Below, piece after piece: positions 37,707-46,726 of a stretch of DNA of 64,000 nt. How positions within the stretch are numbered: position 1 is the stretch's first letter; every line of letters begins with the position of its first letter. The DNA is from Bradyrhizobium sp. CB1650 (GTDB lineage Bacteria > Pseudomonadota > Alphaproteobacteria > Rhizobiales > Xanthobacteraceae). The notes beneath the pieces were generated by a model. The model was not told where the DNA came from and did no database searches. It saw only the letters and a program-made list of their open reading frames with translations. The translations under genes and the position numbers were made by a program. Location of the stretch: assembly GCF_029761915.1 (NCBI RefSeq), contig NZ_CP121695.1, positions 7,717,501 through 7,781,500 on the forward strand. Direction: 5' to 3'.

Positions 37707-38902
37707 CCGAGCTCGGCCGCGCGTTTCAGGCTCGCGAGCATTGAAATTTTCATCAGATAGTTGCGGGCGAGTTCGGGATTTGCCGCCCTCCGCGCCATTT
37801 CCTCACGGAACGATTGTTGCTCGTGGGGATCCCGCGACTCGAGGTTCCGCTTGTTCGCGATCGTGTGCTTCTGAACGTATTCCAAAGTCACAAGGCGGCG
37901 CTGGCGATCGTAACGGTCGAGCTCGGAGAGATCTGCTTCGCGGCGCCAGACTTTCGTAAGCCGGCCGCAGAGGTTGACAGCATCATGGATGCCCCCATTC
38001 ATGCCCATCCCCCCGAGAGGGTTGTTGATGTGAGCCGCGTCGCCAGCAAGAAATACGCGGCCTGACCTGAATGTCGCCGCCACACGCTGATGCACGCGGT
38101 ATAGCGTGACGTGATCTATCGGCGCAGTCGCAGCCACGGCGAAGTGCCGTGCGAGCGTGTCTGCTGCGTATTGTAGGGTTCCCGCTTCTTCATCCGGCAC
38201 CTCCGGGCCAATCGGAAACATCGCTCGCCACATGCCGGGCACCTTGAGCAGGAAGTACCATTGGACGGGGTCCGCCACATAGCTCACCGAGGCCAGATCG
38301 GGAAAGATCGTGGGAAAATCGAACTGAGTCGAGATGACCAGGAAACGCTCCGGCCAGGTGAACCCGTCGAACGTGACGCCAATCGATTTGCGAACGGCGC
38401 TGCTGGCACCATCTGCGCCAATCAGCCAGAGTCCCTCGTGCTTCTCTATCGAACCATCCGGCCTGCGGACCTTTACCGATACTCCGTCCTCCCCCTGGCG
38501 TGCTTCCAGTATTTCGGAGTCGAACTCGATGCTGAGGTTCGGATCCGTCCCGTATGCCTTGGCGATGGTGCGTGTCAGTTTGTACTGCTCGCACTGCAGC
38601 CGGTACGGATGACCTGTGAGATCGGAAATATCACCGAAATCGAAGTTCGCGATGGGCCCCTCGCTGTTGCGATACTGGACAATCGGAGCGATCAACCCTT
38701 GCGCAACAAGGTCTTTCGCCACCCCGATATCTTCGAGCATGTCCAGGGTCGGCGGATGAAAAGTTGAAGCCCGGGATTCCGTGCTGAGATCAGATGCCGC
38801 TTCCAGCACGGTAACGGGAATTCCCTGCTTCACCAGTGTGGCAGCGGCCACCATTCCTACCGGACCGGCGCCGGCAATCAGAACCCGCTTAGCATCAGCC
38901 AC
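37703..38902 (-). CDS. FAD-dependent aromatic hydroxylase-type monooxygenase
   Basis: 399 residues, PHBH/MhpA-type class A flavoprotein. FAD motif VLIAGAGPVGMVAAATLV at the N-terminus, the DG motif in LWLIGADGASSAVRKSIG and the GD motif in RVFLAGDAAHINNPLGGMGM. These enzymes use NAD(P)H and O2 to hydroxylate a phenolic or heteroaromatic ring. It heads a minus-strand operon (monooxygenase, DUF2848, cupin) divergent from the acyl-CoA synthetase operon. The shared 455-bp upstream region carries two 51-bp direct repeats. Confidence 0.9.
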   Translation of the reverse strand: MADAKRVLIAGAGPVGMVAAATLVKQGIPVTVLEAASDLSTESRASTFHPPTLDMLEDIGVAKDLVAQGLIAPIVQYRNSEGPIANFDFGDISDLTGHPYRLQCEQYKLTRTIAKAYGTDPNLSIEFDSEILEARQGEDGVSVKVRRPDGSIEKHEGLWLIGADGASSAVRKSIGVTFDGFTWPERFLVISTQFDFPTIFPDLASVSYVADPVQWYFLLKVPGMWRAMFPIGPEVPDEEAGTLQYAADTLARHFAVAATAPIDHVTLYRVHQRVAATFRSGRVFLAGDAAHINNPLGGMGMNGGIHDAVNLCGRLTKVWRREADLSELDRYDRQRRLVTLEYVQKHTIANKRNLESRDPHEQQSFREEMARRAANPELARNYLMKISMLASLKRAAELG

Positions 38903-38987
38903 GCTGTTACCTCACTTCTTCGAACAATGTTTCGAGAGCACCGCACCCCTGCCGGGGACCTATTCTCGCAGATTCCGCCCAAATGCA

Positions 38988-39282
38988 AACTTTCAAAGCC
39001 GATCCTTGCGAATCTCCAAATCTGCACCGCTTGTTTGCCCACTCCTCCCCACTTTTGCGCAGATCCCTCAGCGTCATGCGAACTCCAAAGACTCTCCGGA
39101 GCTCGCGCGTTTGAAACGTGACACTCCGGCGGGGAGGTTTTGCACCGAAATGCGCCAAGGGTGCGCAGCGATTTAACGGCCGAACCGTTTCAGATGCAGT
39201 TTTTCGCCGTGGCCATGCTACACGAAATACGAACTTTCAAAGCCGATCCTTGCCAATCTCCAAATCTGCACCGCTTGTTTGC
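38988..39282. repeat. Two 51-bp direct repeats in a divergent promoter region
   Basis: Copies at 38988-39038 and 39232-39282 differ at one base (TTGCGAATC versus TTGCCAATC). They lie 244 bp apart between the monooxygenase (minus) and acyl-CoA synthetase (plus) genes. They could be regulator sites for both operons or the scar of a duplication. The flanking DNA is not similar, which argues against a simple long duplication. Confidence 0.85.
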
Positions 39283-39357
39283 AAGTTTGCTTGCTTTCAT
39301 GGGGGAAGCCTCTCGCTGTAGGATTTTAAGCAGTTCATGACCTGCAAGGCCTTCTGA

Positions 39358-41022
39358 ATGACAGACGCAGCCCTCCGTCGGCGCGATCCCTCCCGAACGT
39401 TCGCGCTTTCCAGTTCGACGTTGACTGACAACCTCCTCGTCACTGCGGCGCGCTTTCCCGATGTTGCCGCGATCCACTTTTTGGGCACCTCGATCTCCTA
39501 TCGTGACTTTCACCGCCAGGTGGAACGTCTTGCGGGTTGGCTGCAGAAGCGCAACGGTCTGAAGCAGGGCGATCGCGTCGCACTGTTCATGCAGAATTCA
39601 CCGCAATGGCTCATTGCATGTTACGCGATCTTCCGCGCCGATCTCGTCGTGGTGCCAATCAGTCCGATGAACCGCGAGGCCGAAGTCGCCCACTACCTCC
39701 GGGACAGCGGCGCGCGCGCAATGTTTGTCGCGCAGGATCTGGCGGATATCGCCATCGCCGCCGCCAGCGGTTCCGACGTCGGTACGCTGATCGTTGCGAC
39801 CTACTCGGATTACCGATCGAACAAGACGAAGTACAAGCTTCCCGACTGGCTCGCTGCCGGACGCAAGAAAGTGGATGGCTGCATGGTCTGGTCGGATCTG
39901 ATCGACGCAGAGGTACTCCCGGAGGCGCCGCAGGCGGAACCGCTCAGCCTCTGCGCCATGCCGTACACCTCGGGTTCGACCGGCAAGCCAAAAGCCTGCA
40001 TGCACACCCATCGCAGTCTTGGGCATAATGCCACAGGTTTGACCTTGTGGCACGGACTGCGTCCCGGAGACGTCTCACTCGGAGCGGCGCCGATGTATCA
40101 TGTCTCAGGCTTCAATCATGCGGTGACCAGCCCGGTGTACGCCGGGGCCTCCGTCGCGATCGTACCGCGCTGGGACCGCGACCTCGCCGCGGCGCTGATG
40201 GCCGACTACGGCGTCACACACGCCTCGCTGGCGCCGACCGCCATTATCGACCTGCTGGCAAATCCCCGGCTCGACGAATTCGACCTTACGCGGCTTCGCC
40301 GTATCACCTCAGGGGGCGCCGCAATGCCCGAAGAGGTGTGGAAACGGCTGAACGAGACGCTTGGGTTGCCCTTCATAGAGGCGTACGGCATGACCGAGAC
40401 GGCCGCCACCACGCACCTCAATCCGATCGAGGATCCCCGGCCGAAATGTCTCGGAATCCCGTTCTTCAACACTTCGGCTTGCATTATCGATGCTGAAAAG
40501 AGAGAGGAACTCGCGGTCGGCGAAATTGGTGAGATCGCCGTGTATGGGCCGCAGCTCTTCAGCGGCTACTGGAACCAGCCGGAAGCGACGCGCGAAGCCT
40601 TCATTGAGATTGACGGCCGGTCCTTCTATCGCACCGGCGACATCGGATATCGCAATGCGAACGGTTTCTTCTACATGACTGATCGCGCCAAGCGGATGAT
40701 CAATGCGTCGGGCCTGAAGGTCTGGCCGGCGGAAGTCGAAAACGTGCTCTACCAGCACGAAAGCGTGCTCGAGGTCTGCGTGATCGCCGTCAAAGACGCT
40801 TATCGCGGCGAGACAGTAAAGGCGCTGATCAGGTTGCGGGATAATGTGCCGGGTAGGATAACTGAAAATGACATCATCGAATGGTCGCGCCAGCGCATGG
40901 CGGCCTACAAGTGTCCCCGAACAGTGGCATTCGTCGACTCGCTGCCGAAATCGCCAGCGGGGAAGATTCTCTGGCGCGAGTTGCAGGATCGGGAGAATGC
41001 AAAGGAGGTTGGTCTGCCATGA
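39358..41022 (+). CDS. Acyl-CoA synthetase (AMP-dependent ligase)
   Basis: 554 residues, ANL superfamily. Visible motifs: the P-loop-like YTSGSTGKPKACMHTHRS, AYGMTETAATTHLNPIE, YRTGDIGYRNANGFFYMTDR (ATP-binding Asp), and the C-terminal LPKSPAGKILWREL with the catalytic Lys. It activates a carboxylic acid to its CoA ester. It is the first gene of a plus-strand operon; the next start overlaps its stop (ATGA). The substrate is unknown; with the flavin hydroxylase across the divide, an aromatic or alicyclic acid is plausible. Confidence 0.93.
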   Translation: MTDAALRRRDPSRTFALSSSTLTDNLLVTAARFPDVAAIHFLGTSISYRDFHRQVERLAGWLQKRNGLKQGDRVALFMQNSPQWLIACYAIFRADLVVVPISPMNREAEVAHYLRDSGARAMFVAQDLADIAIAAASGSDVGTLIVATYSDYRSNKTKYKLPDWLAAGRKKVDGCMVWSDLIDAEVLPEAPQAEPLSLCAMPYTSGSTGKPKACMHTHRSLGHNATGLTLWHGLRPGDVSLGAAPMYHVSGFNHAVTSPVYAGASVAIVPRWDRDLAAALMADYGVTHASLAPTAIIDLLANPRLDEFDLTRLRRITSGGAAMPEEVWKRLNETLGLPFIEAYGMTETAATTHLNPIEDPRPKCLGIPFFNTSACIIDAEKREELAVGEIGEIAVYGPQLFSGYWNQPEATREAFIEIDGRSFYRTGDIGYRNANGFFYMTDRAKRMINASGLKVWPAEVENVLYQHESVLEVCVIAVKDAYRGETVKALIRLRDNVPGRITENDIIEWSRQRMAAYKCPRTVAFVDSLPKSPAGKILWRELQDRENAKEVGLP

Positions 41023-41399
41023 ATGAAGCGCAACAGGTATCCGGCCCGGAGGAGGCCTATCAGCGCGCGCTCGACGCAGGCAGGCTGATCATCCAGCGCT
41101 GCGGCGAGTGCGACCGGTCGGTGTTTTATCCTCGCACCATCTGCCCTCATTGCGGTGCCAACAATCTGTCCTGGTTCTCGCCCATGGGAGACGGCCACGT
41201 CTACTCTACGACGACCGTCCGCCGGAGCCAGGAAGACGGCGGTGATTACAATGTCTGCATTGTCGAGTTGGCGGAGGGCGTGCGCTTGATGAGCAGCGTC
41301 CGGGGGATTTCGCCAGATCGTGTTATCATTGGTACTAAGGTCCGGACCAAGGTCGTCAAGATCGATGGCAAAGGCCTCCTGGTTTGCGAAGTGAAATAG
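41019..41399 (+). CDS. Zn-ribbon/OB-fold (DUF35) acyl-CoA-associated protein
   Basis: 126 residues from the ATG at 41019, preceded by AAAGGAGG and overlapping the ligase stop. The rubredoxin-like zinc ribbon CGECDRSVFYPRTICPHCG supplies four Cys. The OB domain follows (GHVYSTTTVRRS, RLMSSVRGISPDRVIIGTKV). DUF35 proteins bind thiolase-like partners as substrate-channelling subunits (for example PhlB with PhlAC, and the aldolase complexes of steroid side-chain loss). The thiolase gene next door is its expected partner. Confidence 0.9.
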   Translation: MNEAQQVSGPEEAYQRALDAGRLIIQRCGECDRSVFYPRTICPHCGANNLSWFSPMGDGHVYSTTTVRRSQEDGGDYNVCIVELAEGVRLMSSVRGISPDRVIIGTKVRTKVVKIDGKGLLVCEVK

Positions 41400-41404
41400 G
41401 CATT

Positions 41405-42580
41405 ATGGCTCGAGACAATCTACGCGGTGCGACCGCAATCGTCGGTGTTGGCATGGCTGGCTGCGGCGAAGCCCGCGGCTACAGCGAGATCGAAATCCTG
41501 GCGCAGGCAGCCCACGCAGCAATAAGCGACGCAGGCTTGCGCTTGCAGGATATCGACGGGCTTTGCACCGCCAATCTCAATGCCGCGATGTGGCCACTCA
41601 ATGTCGCCGAATATCTCGGCCTTCGGCCTTCCTTCATTGAAGGCACGAATATCGGCGGATCCGCCTTCGTTGCGCACCTTCAGCCGGCCATGCTCGCACT
41701 TTCCGCCGGTCTGTGCAATGCGGTGCTGGTGTGTTACGGCAGCACACAGAGGACTGCTACATTCGGGCGTAAGGCACGAACGGCAGCGCGCAACATGCTC
41801 GATCCGGCACCGTTCGATGCGCCGTATCAGCCATTCAATCCGCCCTCGAGCTATGCCCTCATCGCGGCCCGTCACATGCACGAATTCGGCACGACCCGCC
41901 AGCACCTCGCGGAAGTCGCGGTCTCGGCCAGATCATGGGCGCAGCTCAATCCCGCCGCATTCAGCCGCAAGCCCCTGACGATTGACGACGTCCTCAGCGC
42001 CAGAATGGTCTCCGATCCCTTTACTGTGCACGATTGCTGTATCGTGACAGATGGCGCCGGCGCCTTCGTCCTGATGCGCGCCGACGCCGCCAAGGACCGA
42101 CCCCAAAGGCCAGCCTATCTGCTCGGTATTGGCACTGCGGTCTGGCATCGTACTGTCTCCAACATGGCCGATCTCGCTGTAACGCCGGCGCAGGACTCCG
42201 GCCGGCGCGCTTATGCTATGGCGGGAATGCAGGCAAATGATATCGACATGCTGCAGCTCTATGACGCCTTCACGATCAACCCAATCCTGTTTGTTGAAGA
42301 TCTCGGGTTCTGCCGCAAAGGCGAAGGCGGGCCCTTCATTGCGAGCGGTCTGACGCGGCCGGGCGGAAAGTTACCTATCAACACCAATGGGGGCGGCCTG
42401 TCATGCGTGCAGCCGAACATGTATGGCGTATTCGCAGTCATCGAGGCCGTACAGCAGCTCCGAGGCGCATGCGGCGACCGCCAGGTCGCGAACACGAATG
42501 CCGTCCTGGTCAATGGCAACGGCGGGAATGCCGCTTCCAGCCAGTCGACCGCCATTCTTGGAAGCTCGGCCACGCTTTAA
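41405..42580 (+). CDS. Thiolase-family protein (lipid-transfer/SCP2-type)
   Basis: About 391 residues from the ATG at 41405, five bases after the DUF35 stop. It has the thiolase fold: ATAIVGVGMAGCGEARGYSE, SDAGLRLQDIDGLCTANLNA, MLALSAGLCNAVLVCYGSTQ, MLQLYDAFTINPILFVEDLG and NTNGGGLSCVQPNMYGVFAV. Such thiolase-DUF35 pairs catalyse condensation or its reverse, retro-aldol or thiolytic cleavage. With the dehydrogenase and hydratase nearby, chain shortening of a CoA ester is the likely role. The classical N-terminal Cys of true thiolases is not obvious, which favours the aldolase-like subgroup. Confidence 0.85.
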   Translation: MARDNLRGATAIVGVGMAGCGEARGYSEIEILAQAAHAAISDAGLRLQDIDGLCTANLNAAMWPLNVAEYLGLRPSFIEGTNIGGSAFVAHLQPAMLALSAGLCNAVLVCYGSTQRTATFGRKARTAARNMLDPAPFDAPYQPFNPPSSYALIAARHMHEFGTTRQHLAEVAVSARSWAQLNPAAFSRKPLTIDDVLSARMVSDPFTVHDCCIVTDGAGAFVLMRADAAKDRPQRPAYLLGIGTAVWHRTVSNMADLAVTPAQDSGRRAYAMAGMQANDIDMLQLYDAFTINPILFVEDLGFCRKGEGGPFIASGLTRPGGKLPINTNGGGLSCVQPNMYGVFAVIEAVQQLRGACGDRQVANTNAVLVNGNGGNAASSQSTAILGSSATL

Positions 42581-43109
42581 CAAAGCGTGGTCACAACGGA
42601 TCTCTACTACGGGACGGTTCAGTGAATAGCGCTCCACGGTAGCTCATCCTTTAAGAAGACTACCGAGCGTGCTCGATCCGAATGTATTCCTGACGAGCCG
42701 TTCACTTTTTTGGGGAAGGGAAGCTAGACTGAAGGCGGATACCCCGGGTACGGCCATCGTCCACCCATTGGCACCCGGATCGCACTGATGCTCGGCGCGA
42801 CGGCCCCAAACACCTTTGAATTTTTTCCAGCCTGTTGAATCAGCCAATCGCCTCTTCGGTCCGACGATTTCGTCATCTGGTGGCAGCCGATTTCGCCTGC
42901 AGCATTGGCCTCCTCGATGCTCCGCCGGAACGGCGCCTAGACTCAGATGTATGGGAGAGCAAGACTGCACGGACTAACCATCTCGATAGACATCGGAGAC
43001 ATGCTCGCAATCTCTGCCGAAGACCGCGCCGCGGGCTGCGTTGAAAAAGCGACACTGCCAATGTTCTCACAACCCTTCAAAGCACGCTTCGGCTGTCGGC
43101 TATTATCGA
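42581..43109. other. 530-bp gap after the thiolase gene
   Basis: A minus-strand frame (42970-42644) reads ADSTGWKKFKGVWGRRAEHQ and may be a decayed transposase, but the match is too short to name. Nothing else was recognised. Confidence 0.35.
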
Positions 43110-43892
43110 TCAGCCCAGTCCCGCGGGCTTCGTTCTCCTTTCCAGAAACTCCCTCAAGCGTTTGACGGTCTCCGGCGGCCTCACCATTGCCGTATTCAGG
43201 TATTCCATGAACAATCCGTCGTCGTGTGAGAGGTCGTTCATCCGCGGAAGTACGTTGGTGATCTGCCAGTTCGTTTGGGGCGTATTCTGCGCGATTAGGG
43301 ATGCCAGTCTCTTAGCTTTTTCCAGCGTTCCGCCCGCATCAACGACGTACTGCACCAGTCGGACCTCTCGCGCTTCTTCGGCTGTGAGCATTCGCCCAGT
43401 TAGCATCAGGTCAGCCATGGTAGAGTAGCCAATAATCCGCTGGATACGTACCGAACCGCCACCGCCAACGAAAATGCCGCGCTGCCCTTCCGGTAGCCCG
43501 AAGATGGTCGTCTCGTCCGCGACACGAATATGCGCTGCTGCCGCCAGTTCGAGCCCGCCACCTATCGTGGCCCCATGCAGCGCGGCGACGAACGGTATCG
43601 TTCCTCTTGCAATTAGGTCAAAGGTGGTGTGCCAGATGTAGCGCTTGCGCTTTCTGACCTTGGGTGCATCCGGACGCAACCGTTCCGCTAGTTGCGCAAG
43701 ATCGAGGCCGGCGGAAAAGTTTGGGCCATGACCGAAGATCACGCCAGCATCCGCGTCGTCGCCGGCACGTACCACCGCCTCGCCGAGCGCTCGCAGGAGA
43801 TCGTCATTAAGTGCGTTGCGCTTGTTGGCTCGATTCAAGCCGATCAGCGCGACATTACCCTCGAGCTCGTAGGTCACGAGTTCAGACGACAT
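43110..43892 (-). CDS. Enoyl-CoA hydratase/isomerase family protein
   Basis: 260 residues from the ATG at 43892, preceded by GGGGGG; the TTG at 43904 is less likely. Crotonase motifs: LNRANKRNALNDDLLRALGE, FSAGLDLAQLAERL (oxyanion-hole part) and ALHGATIGGGLELAAAAHIR, with FGLPEGQRGIFVGGGGSVRI. The acid Glu of classical hydratases should lie in the GLPEGQ segment. Divergent from the LysR regulator, which probably controls it. It probably contributes the hydration step of the neighbouring CoA pathway. Confidence 0.92.
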   Translation of the reverse strand: MSSELVTYELEGNVALIGLNRANKRNALNDDLLRALGEAVVRAGDDADAGVIFGHGPNFSAGLDLAQLAERLRPDAPKVRKRKRYIWHTTFDLIARGTIPFVAALHGATIGGGLELAAAAHIRVADETTIFGLPEGQRGIFVGGGGSVRIQRIIGYSTMADLMLTGRMLTAEEAREVRLVQYVVDAGGTLEKAKRLASLIAQNTPQTNWQITNVLPRMNDLSHDDGLFMEYLNTAMVRPPETVKRLREFLERRTKPAGLG

Positions 43893-43988
43893 GACACCCC
43901 CCAAAACAACGTGTTCACGGCAAAAGCGGAGTAATGGCGGCCGTTTTCTGCGTGCAAGGCTAGTTGGCAGCTCCGGGCTCGGCTATAC

Positions 43989-43998
43989 TCAAATTTGA
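43989..43998. promoter_or_regulatory. Palindrome in the ECH-LysR divergent promoter
   Basis: TCAAATTTGA is a perfect 10-bp palindrome in the 131-bp space between the divergent hydratase and regulator genes. LysR proteins usually bind T-N11-A sites with dyad symmetry in such spaces. The match is short and the role unproven. Confidence 0.3.
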
Positions 43999-44023
43999 AA
44001 AGGAGCGGTTCAGATTCTGTACG

Positions 44024-44923
44024 ATGAGGAAAATGGCTGGCGGATTCGAAGTTGATGCGTTGCTGTTGTTTTCGGAGGTCGTTCGGTCCGGAAACTTGAC
44101 GCGCGCCAGCGACTCAACTGGGCTCTCCAAGGCGACGATCAGTCGAAGGCTAGCTTCTTTCGAAGAGCAGGTCGGCGCGCTGCTTCTGAAGCGCAATTCC
44201 CGCGGCCTCGCCCTGACGTCGATCGGTGCGCGCCTTCTCGAGTATGCGCAGCGGATCGATAGTGAGGTCAAGGAAGCGCGAATCGAAATCGACGAGCTAC
44301 AGGCCGTCACCCGCGGCACGCTGCGGGTCAGCATTCCGATGGAATTCGGCAACGCCTGGCTCGGCAAGGCAGTCGCAGAATTCGCACTCGAATACCCCGA
44401 CATTTCCTTGATCGTGGGGACTAACAATGGCGTCGTGGACTTGGTTCGGGAACAGTTCGACATCGCCATCATTCTCGGAAAGCTACCCGATTCCAGGCTC
44501 ATTCACCGAAAGCTGACATCGCTCAGACGTGCAGCCTATGCCTCACCGAAATATGTCGAGAGACACGGCATGCCGAGGACACTTGAAGAACTATCCCACC
44601 ATCGCTGCATCTTCACCGAACTCCAACAGCGAGATGGCGTCTGGACATTCCTGAAGCGTTCCCAACGACGCCACGTCGAGGTGACCGCCCACACCACTGT
44701 CGCCAACATCAGCCTTGTGCGCGAGCTTCTGCTTAGCGGTGTGGGGATCGGTATCCTGAATGATACTATGTGCTTGAACGACCTCAAGCATGCTCGACTG
44801 GTCCGCGTGTTGCCCGATTGGGAGAGTCCTCCGCTTCACACGTCGGCCGTTACACTGAAGCGCACCTTGGTGCCGAAGCGCACTCGCCTTTTCCTCGACT
44901 TCATGGTGCGGCGGTTGCGTTAA
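44024..44923 (+). CDS. LysR-family transcriptional regulator
   Basis: 299 residues from the ATG at 44024; AAAGGAG lies about 18 bases upstream, a long spacing, and an upstream TTG at 43964 is possible. The winged helix is at residues 10-70 (LLLFSEVVRSGNLTRASDST, GLSKATISRRLASFEEQVGA, LLLKRNSRGLALTSIGARLL). The rest is a two-lobed effector domain (GTLRVSIPMEFGNAWLGKAV). It belongs to the CrgA/AaeR-like branch. It likely senses the substrate or a CoA intermediate of the adjacent catabolic genes. Confidence 0.93.
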   Translation: MRKMAGGFEVDALLLFSEVVRSGNLTRASDSTGLSKATISRRLASFEEQVGALLLKRNSRGLALTSIGARLLEYAQRIDSEVKEARIEIDELQAVTRGTLRVSIPMEFGNAWLGKAVAEFALEYPDISLIVGTNNGVVDLVREQFDIAIILGKLPDSRLIHRKLTSLRRAAYASPKYVERHGMPRTLEELSHHRCIFTELQQRDGVWTFLKRSQRRHVEVTAHTTVANISLVRELLLSGVGIGILNDTMCLNDLKHARLVRVLPDWESPPLHTSAVTLKRTLVPKRTRLFLDFMVRRLR

Positions 44924-45131
44924 CATCTCTACAGGCTAATGGTTGCCCGAGACATTGCGTGAAAACAGCAGGGCCAGGATTCATCGAATTGCGAGGCCAT
45001 TGCTGTTCGCTTCAGCAGCCGCACGTCGGCGGAAGAAAAGGAGGCGTCGCTCTGGCCTGCCATCGGAGTGCCGCTCGACAGCTCTCCGGCAGAGCTGGGT
45101 CTGATGCCGGCTGCCAATTGCTGCGTTCTGG

Positions 45132-46490
45132 CTAGTCGTCCGTTAAGAAGCCGGATTGAGCTTGGGTGGACAGGCGAGCGTTCGCGATAGGCAGCCCCAG
45201 GAACAGGCACAAGAGTTCTCTGAGCCAGGCGAGGATGCGGCGGAAGTTGTGGCCCACTGCTGAGAGCACGACGTTAGCGGCGTCGCCGGCGCGGCCCTTG
45301 AGGTAGCAGCGGCCGAGGTGACCTTCGGCCTTCAGGTGTCCGATGATGGGCTCGATGGCGGAGCGGCGGCGCAGCTCGCGCTTGATGGTACCGAACACGC
45401 CGCGCTTCTGGCCGGAGATGAAGACGCGACGGGGATTCTGCGTGTCGTGGCCGCGATATCCCTTGTCGACATAGGCCCGCTCGATCGGACAGCCGGTGAG
45501 CGTCTCGGTGCGGTCGATGACGTCCCGCAGGGTATGACCGTCGTAGGGATTATCGGGCAGCGACCTGGCGTGCAGCACGAACAGGCCACCGGGAGCCCGG
45601 CGGTTGTTGGTGACGATGGAGGCCTTGACGCCGAACTCGTAAGGCGCGGCAGCCTTGCCTTTGCCGATGCACTCCACCTCCGGGGCGTGGAAGGAATAAA
45701 GCTTCCAGCCACGCTGGCGCTGTTGTTGCGAGCGGATCTGCATGGCCCGGCCAAGCGGGAGGGCGAATGCCTCCTCCAGTGCCGGGTGGTCCTCGATCCT
45801 GCGGCGGATGTCGCGGATAATCCGGCCGAGCCGGCTGCGCAGGATCTGCAACTGTCGCTGATGTCGTTTGAACTGTTTGGCGTGGGCGTAGCGGCCCGCC
45901 ATCATCGCCGCGGCCTTGGCCACGCGAGAGTAGGATTGCCGCAGCCTGACGCCGTGCCTTTTCGCCAGGCGGTTGAGCCCCTTGATGGCCGCATGCAGCA
46001 GCTTGGCATCGGTCGGAAAGGTGATGGCCTTTGGCTGCACCGTGGTGTCGACCGTGACGCGCTTGAGGTCCTGGCCGCGTAACGCGCCGGCCTCGTGCGC
46101 CACCCGCAGGCTCTCGGCCAGCAGCAGCTCCAGCTTGTCGCCGAGCCGCTTGCGCCAATGGCTGAGGTCCGAGCGCTCGTGCGCAAAGGTGTGCTGGAAG
46201 AACTCTTCGCCGGTGAAGAACTGGAAATACGGGTCGTGGACCCAGCGCTCGCATATCCCCTCATCGGACAGCCCGTAAATGTGCTTGAGCAGCAGCAGCC
46301 CGATCATGAAGCGGGTCTCGATCCCGGGCCGGCCATTCTCGCTGTAGAGCGGCGCGACCTCGCCGTCGATCCAGTCCCAATCGATCTTGCCAGCGAGCTG
46401 AACCACCTCGTGCTTCATGTTGATGATCTGGTCCAGCCTCGCCCGGAACAGGTCGTTCGATCCCGTCGCCTTGTGCTTCTTCGGCCGCAT
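45132..46490 (-). CDS. IS5-family transposase (larger type), intact
   Basis: 452 residues, open from ATG 46490 to the stop at 45132. An N-terminal DUF772-like part (ETRFMIGLLLLKHIYGLSDE, RWVHDPYFQFFTGEEFFQHT) leads into the DDE domain: VTVDTTVQPKAITFPTDAK (first Asp), IERAYVDKGYRGHDTQNPRR (second Asp) and RSAIEPIIGHLKAEGHLGRC (Glu). The TAG stop (CTA at 45132-45134) straddles the element end, so its last bases come from the target DNA. A damaged relative lies at 32100-33185. Confidence 0.92.
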   Translation of the reverse strand: MRPKKHKATGSNDLFRARLDQIINMKHEVVQLAGKIDWDWIDGEVAPLYSENGRPGIETRFMIGLLLLKHIYGLSDEGICERWVHDPYFQFFTGEEFFQHTFAHERSDLSHWRKRLGDKLELLLAESLRVAHEAGALRGQDLKRVTVDTTVQPKAITFPTDAKLLHAAIKGLNRLAKRHGVRLRQSYSRVAKAAAMMAGRYAHAKQFKRHQRQLQILRSRLGRIIRDIRRRIEDHPALEEAFALPLGRAMQIRSQQQRQRGWKLYSFHAPEVECIGKGKAAAPYEFGVKASIVTNNRRAPGGLFVLHARSLPDNPYDGHTLRDVIDRTETLTGCPIERAYVDKGYRGHDTQNPRRVFISGQKRGVFGTIKRELRRRSAIEPIIGHLKAEGHLGRCYLKGRAGDAANVVLSAVGHNFRRILAWLRELLCLFLGLPIANARLSTQAQSGFLTDD

Positions 46491-46656
46491 CGTCCCCTCC
46501 GATGCACCACAGAATCACGGTCCGCAGCGAAAGGGAATCCACAAATCAAACTGCAGGGTTTGAGCGGCTCAAGCGCCCAATCCCTGCAATTCAAATGCCT
46601 CCGCATCCGAAAAACAGCCTCTCGCTCAATCGCTTAGAGACTTGTTCACGGACGAC
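45135..46656 (-). mobile_element. Complete IS5-family element with terminal repeats and target duplication
   Basis: Imperfect inverted repeats bound the element: GTCGTCCGTTAAGAAG at 45135 and the inverse of GTCGTCCGTGAACAAG ending at 46656. TGGCTA is present immediately outside both ends (45129-45134 and 46657-46662), consistent with a target duplication. If the repeats include one more base, the duplication is GGCT. About 1.52 kb. Confidence 0.85.
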
Positions 46657-46726
46657 TGGCTATTAACTCCATTATTCATATGCCGATCGCTTCATATGCT
46701 TCGTCGACCTGTCGGATGGATACGAC

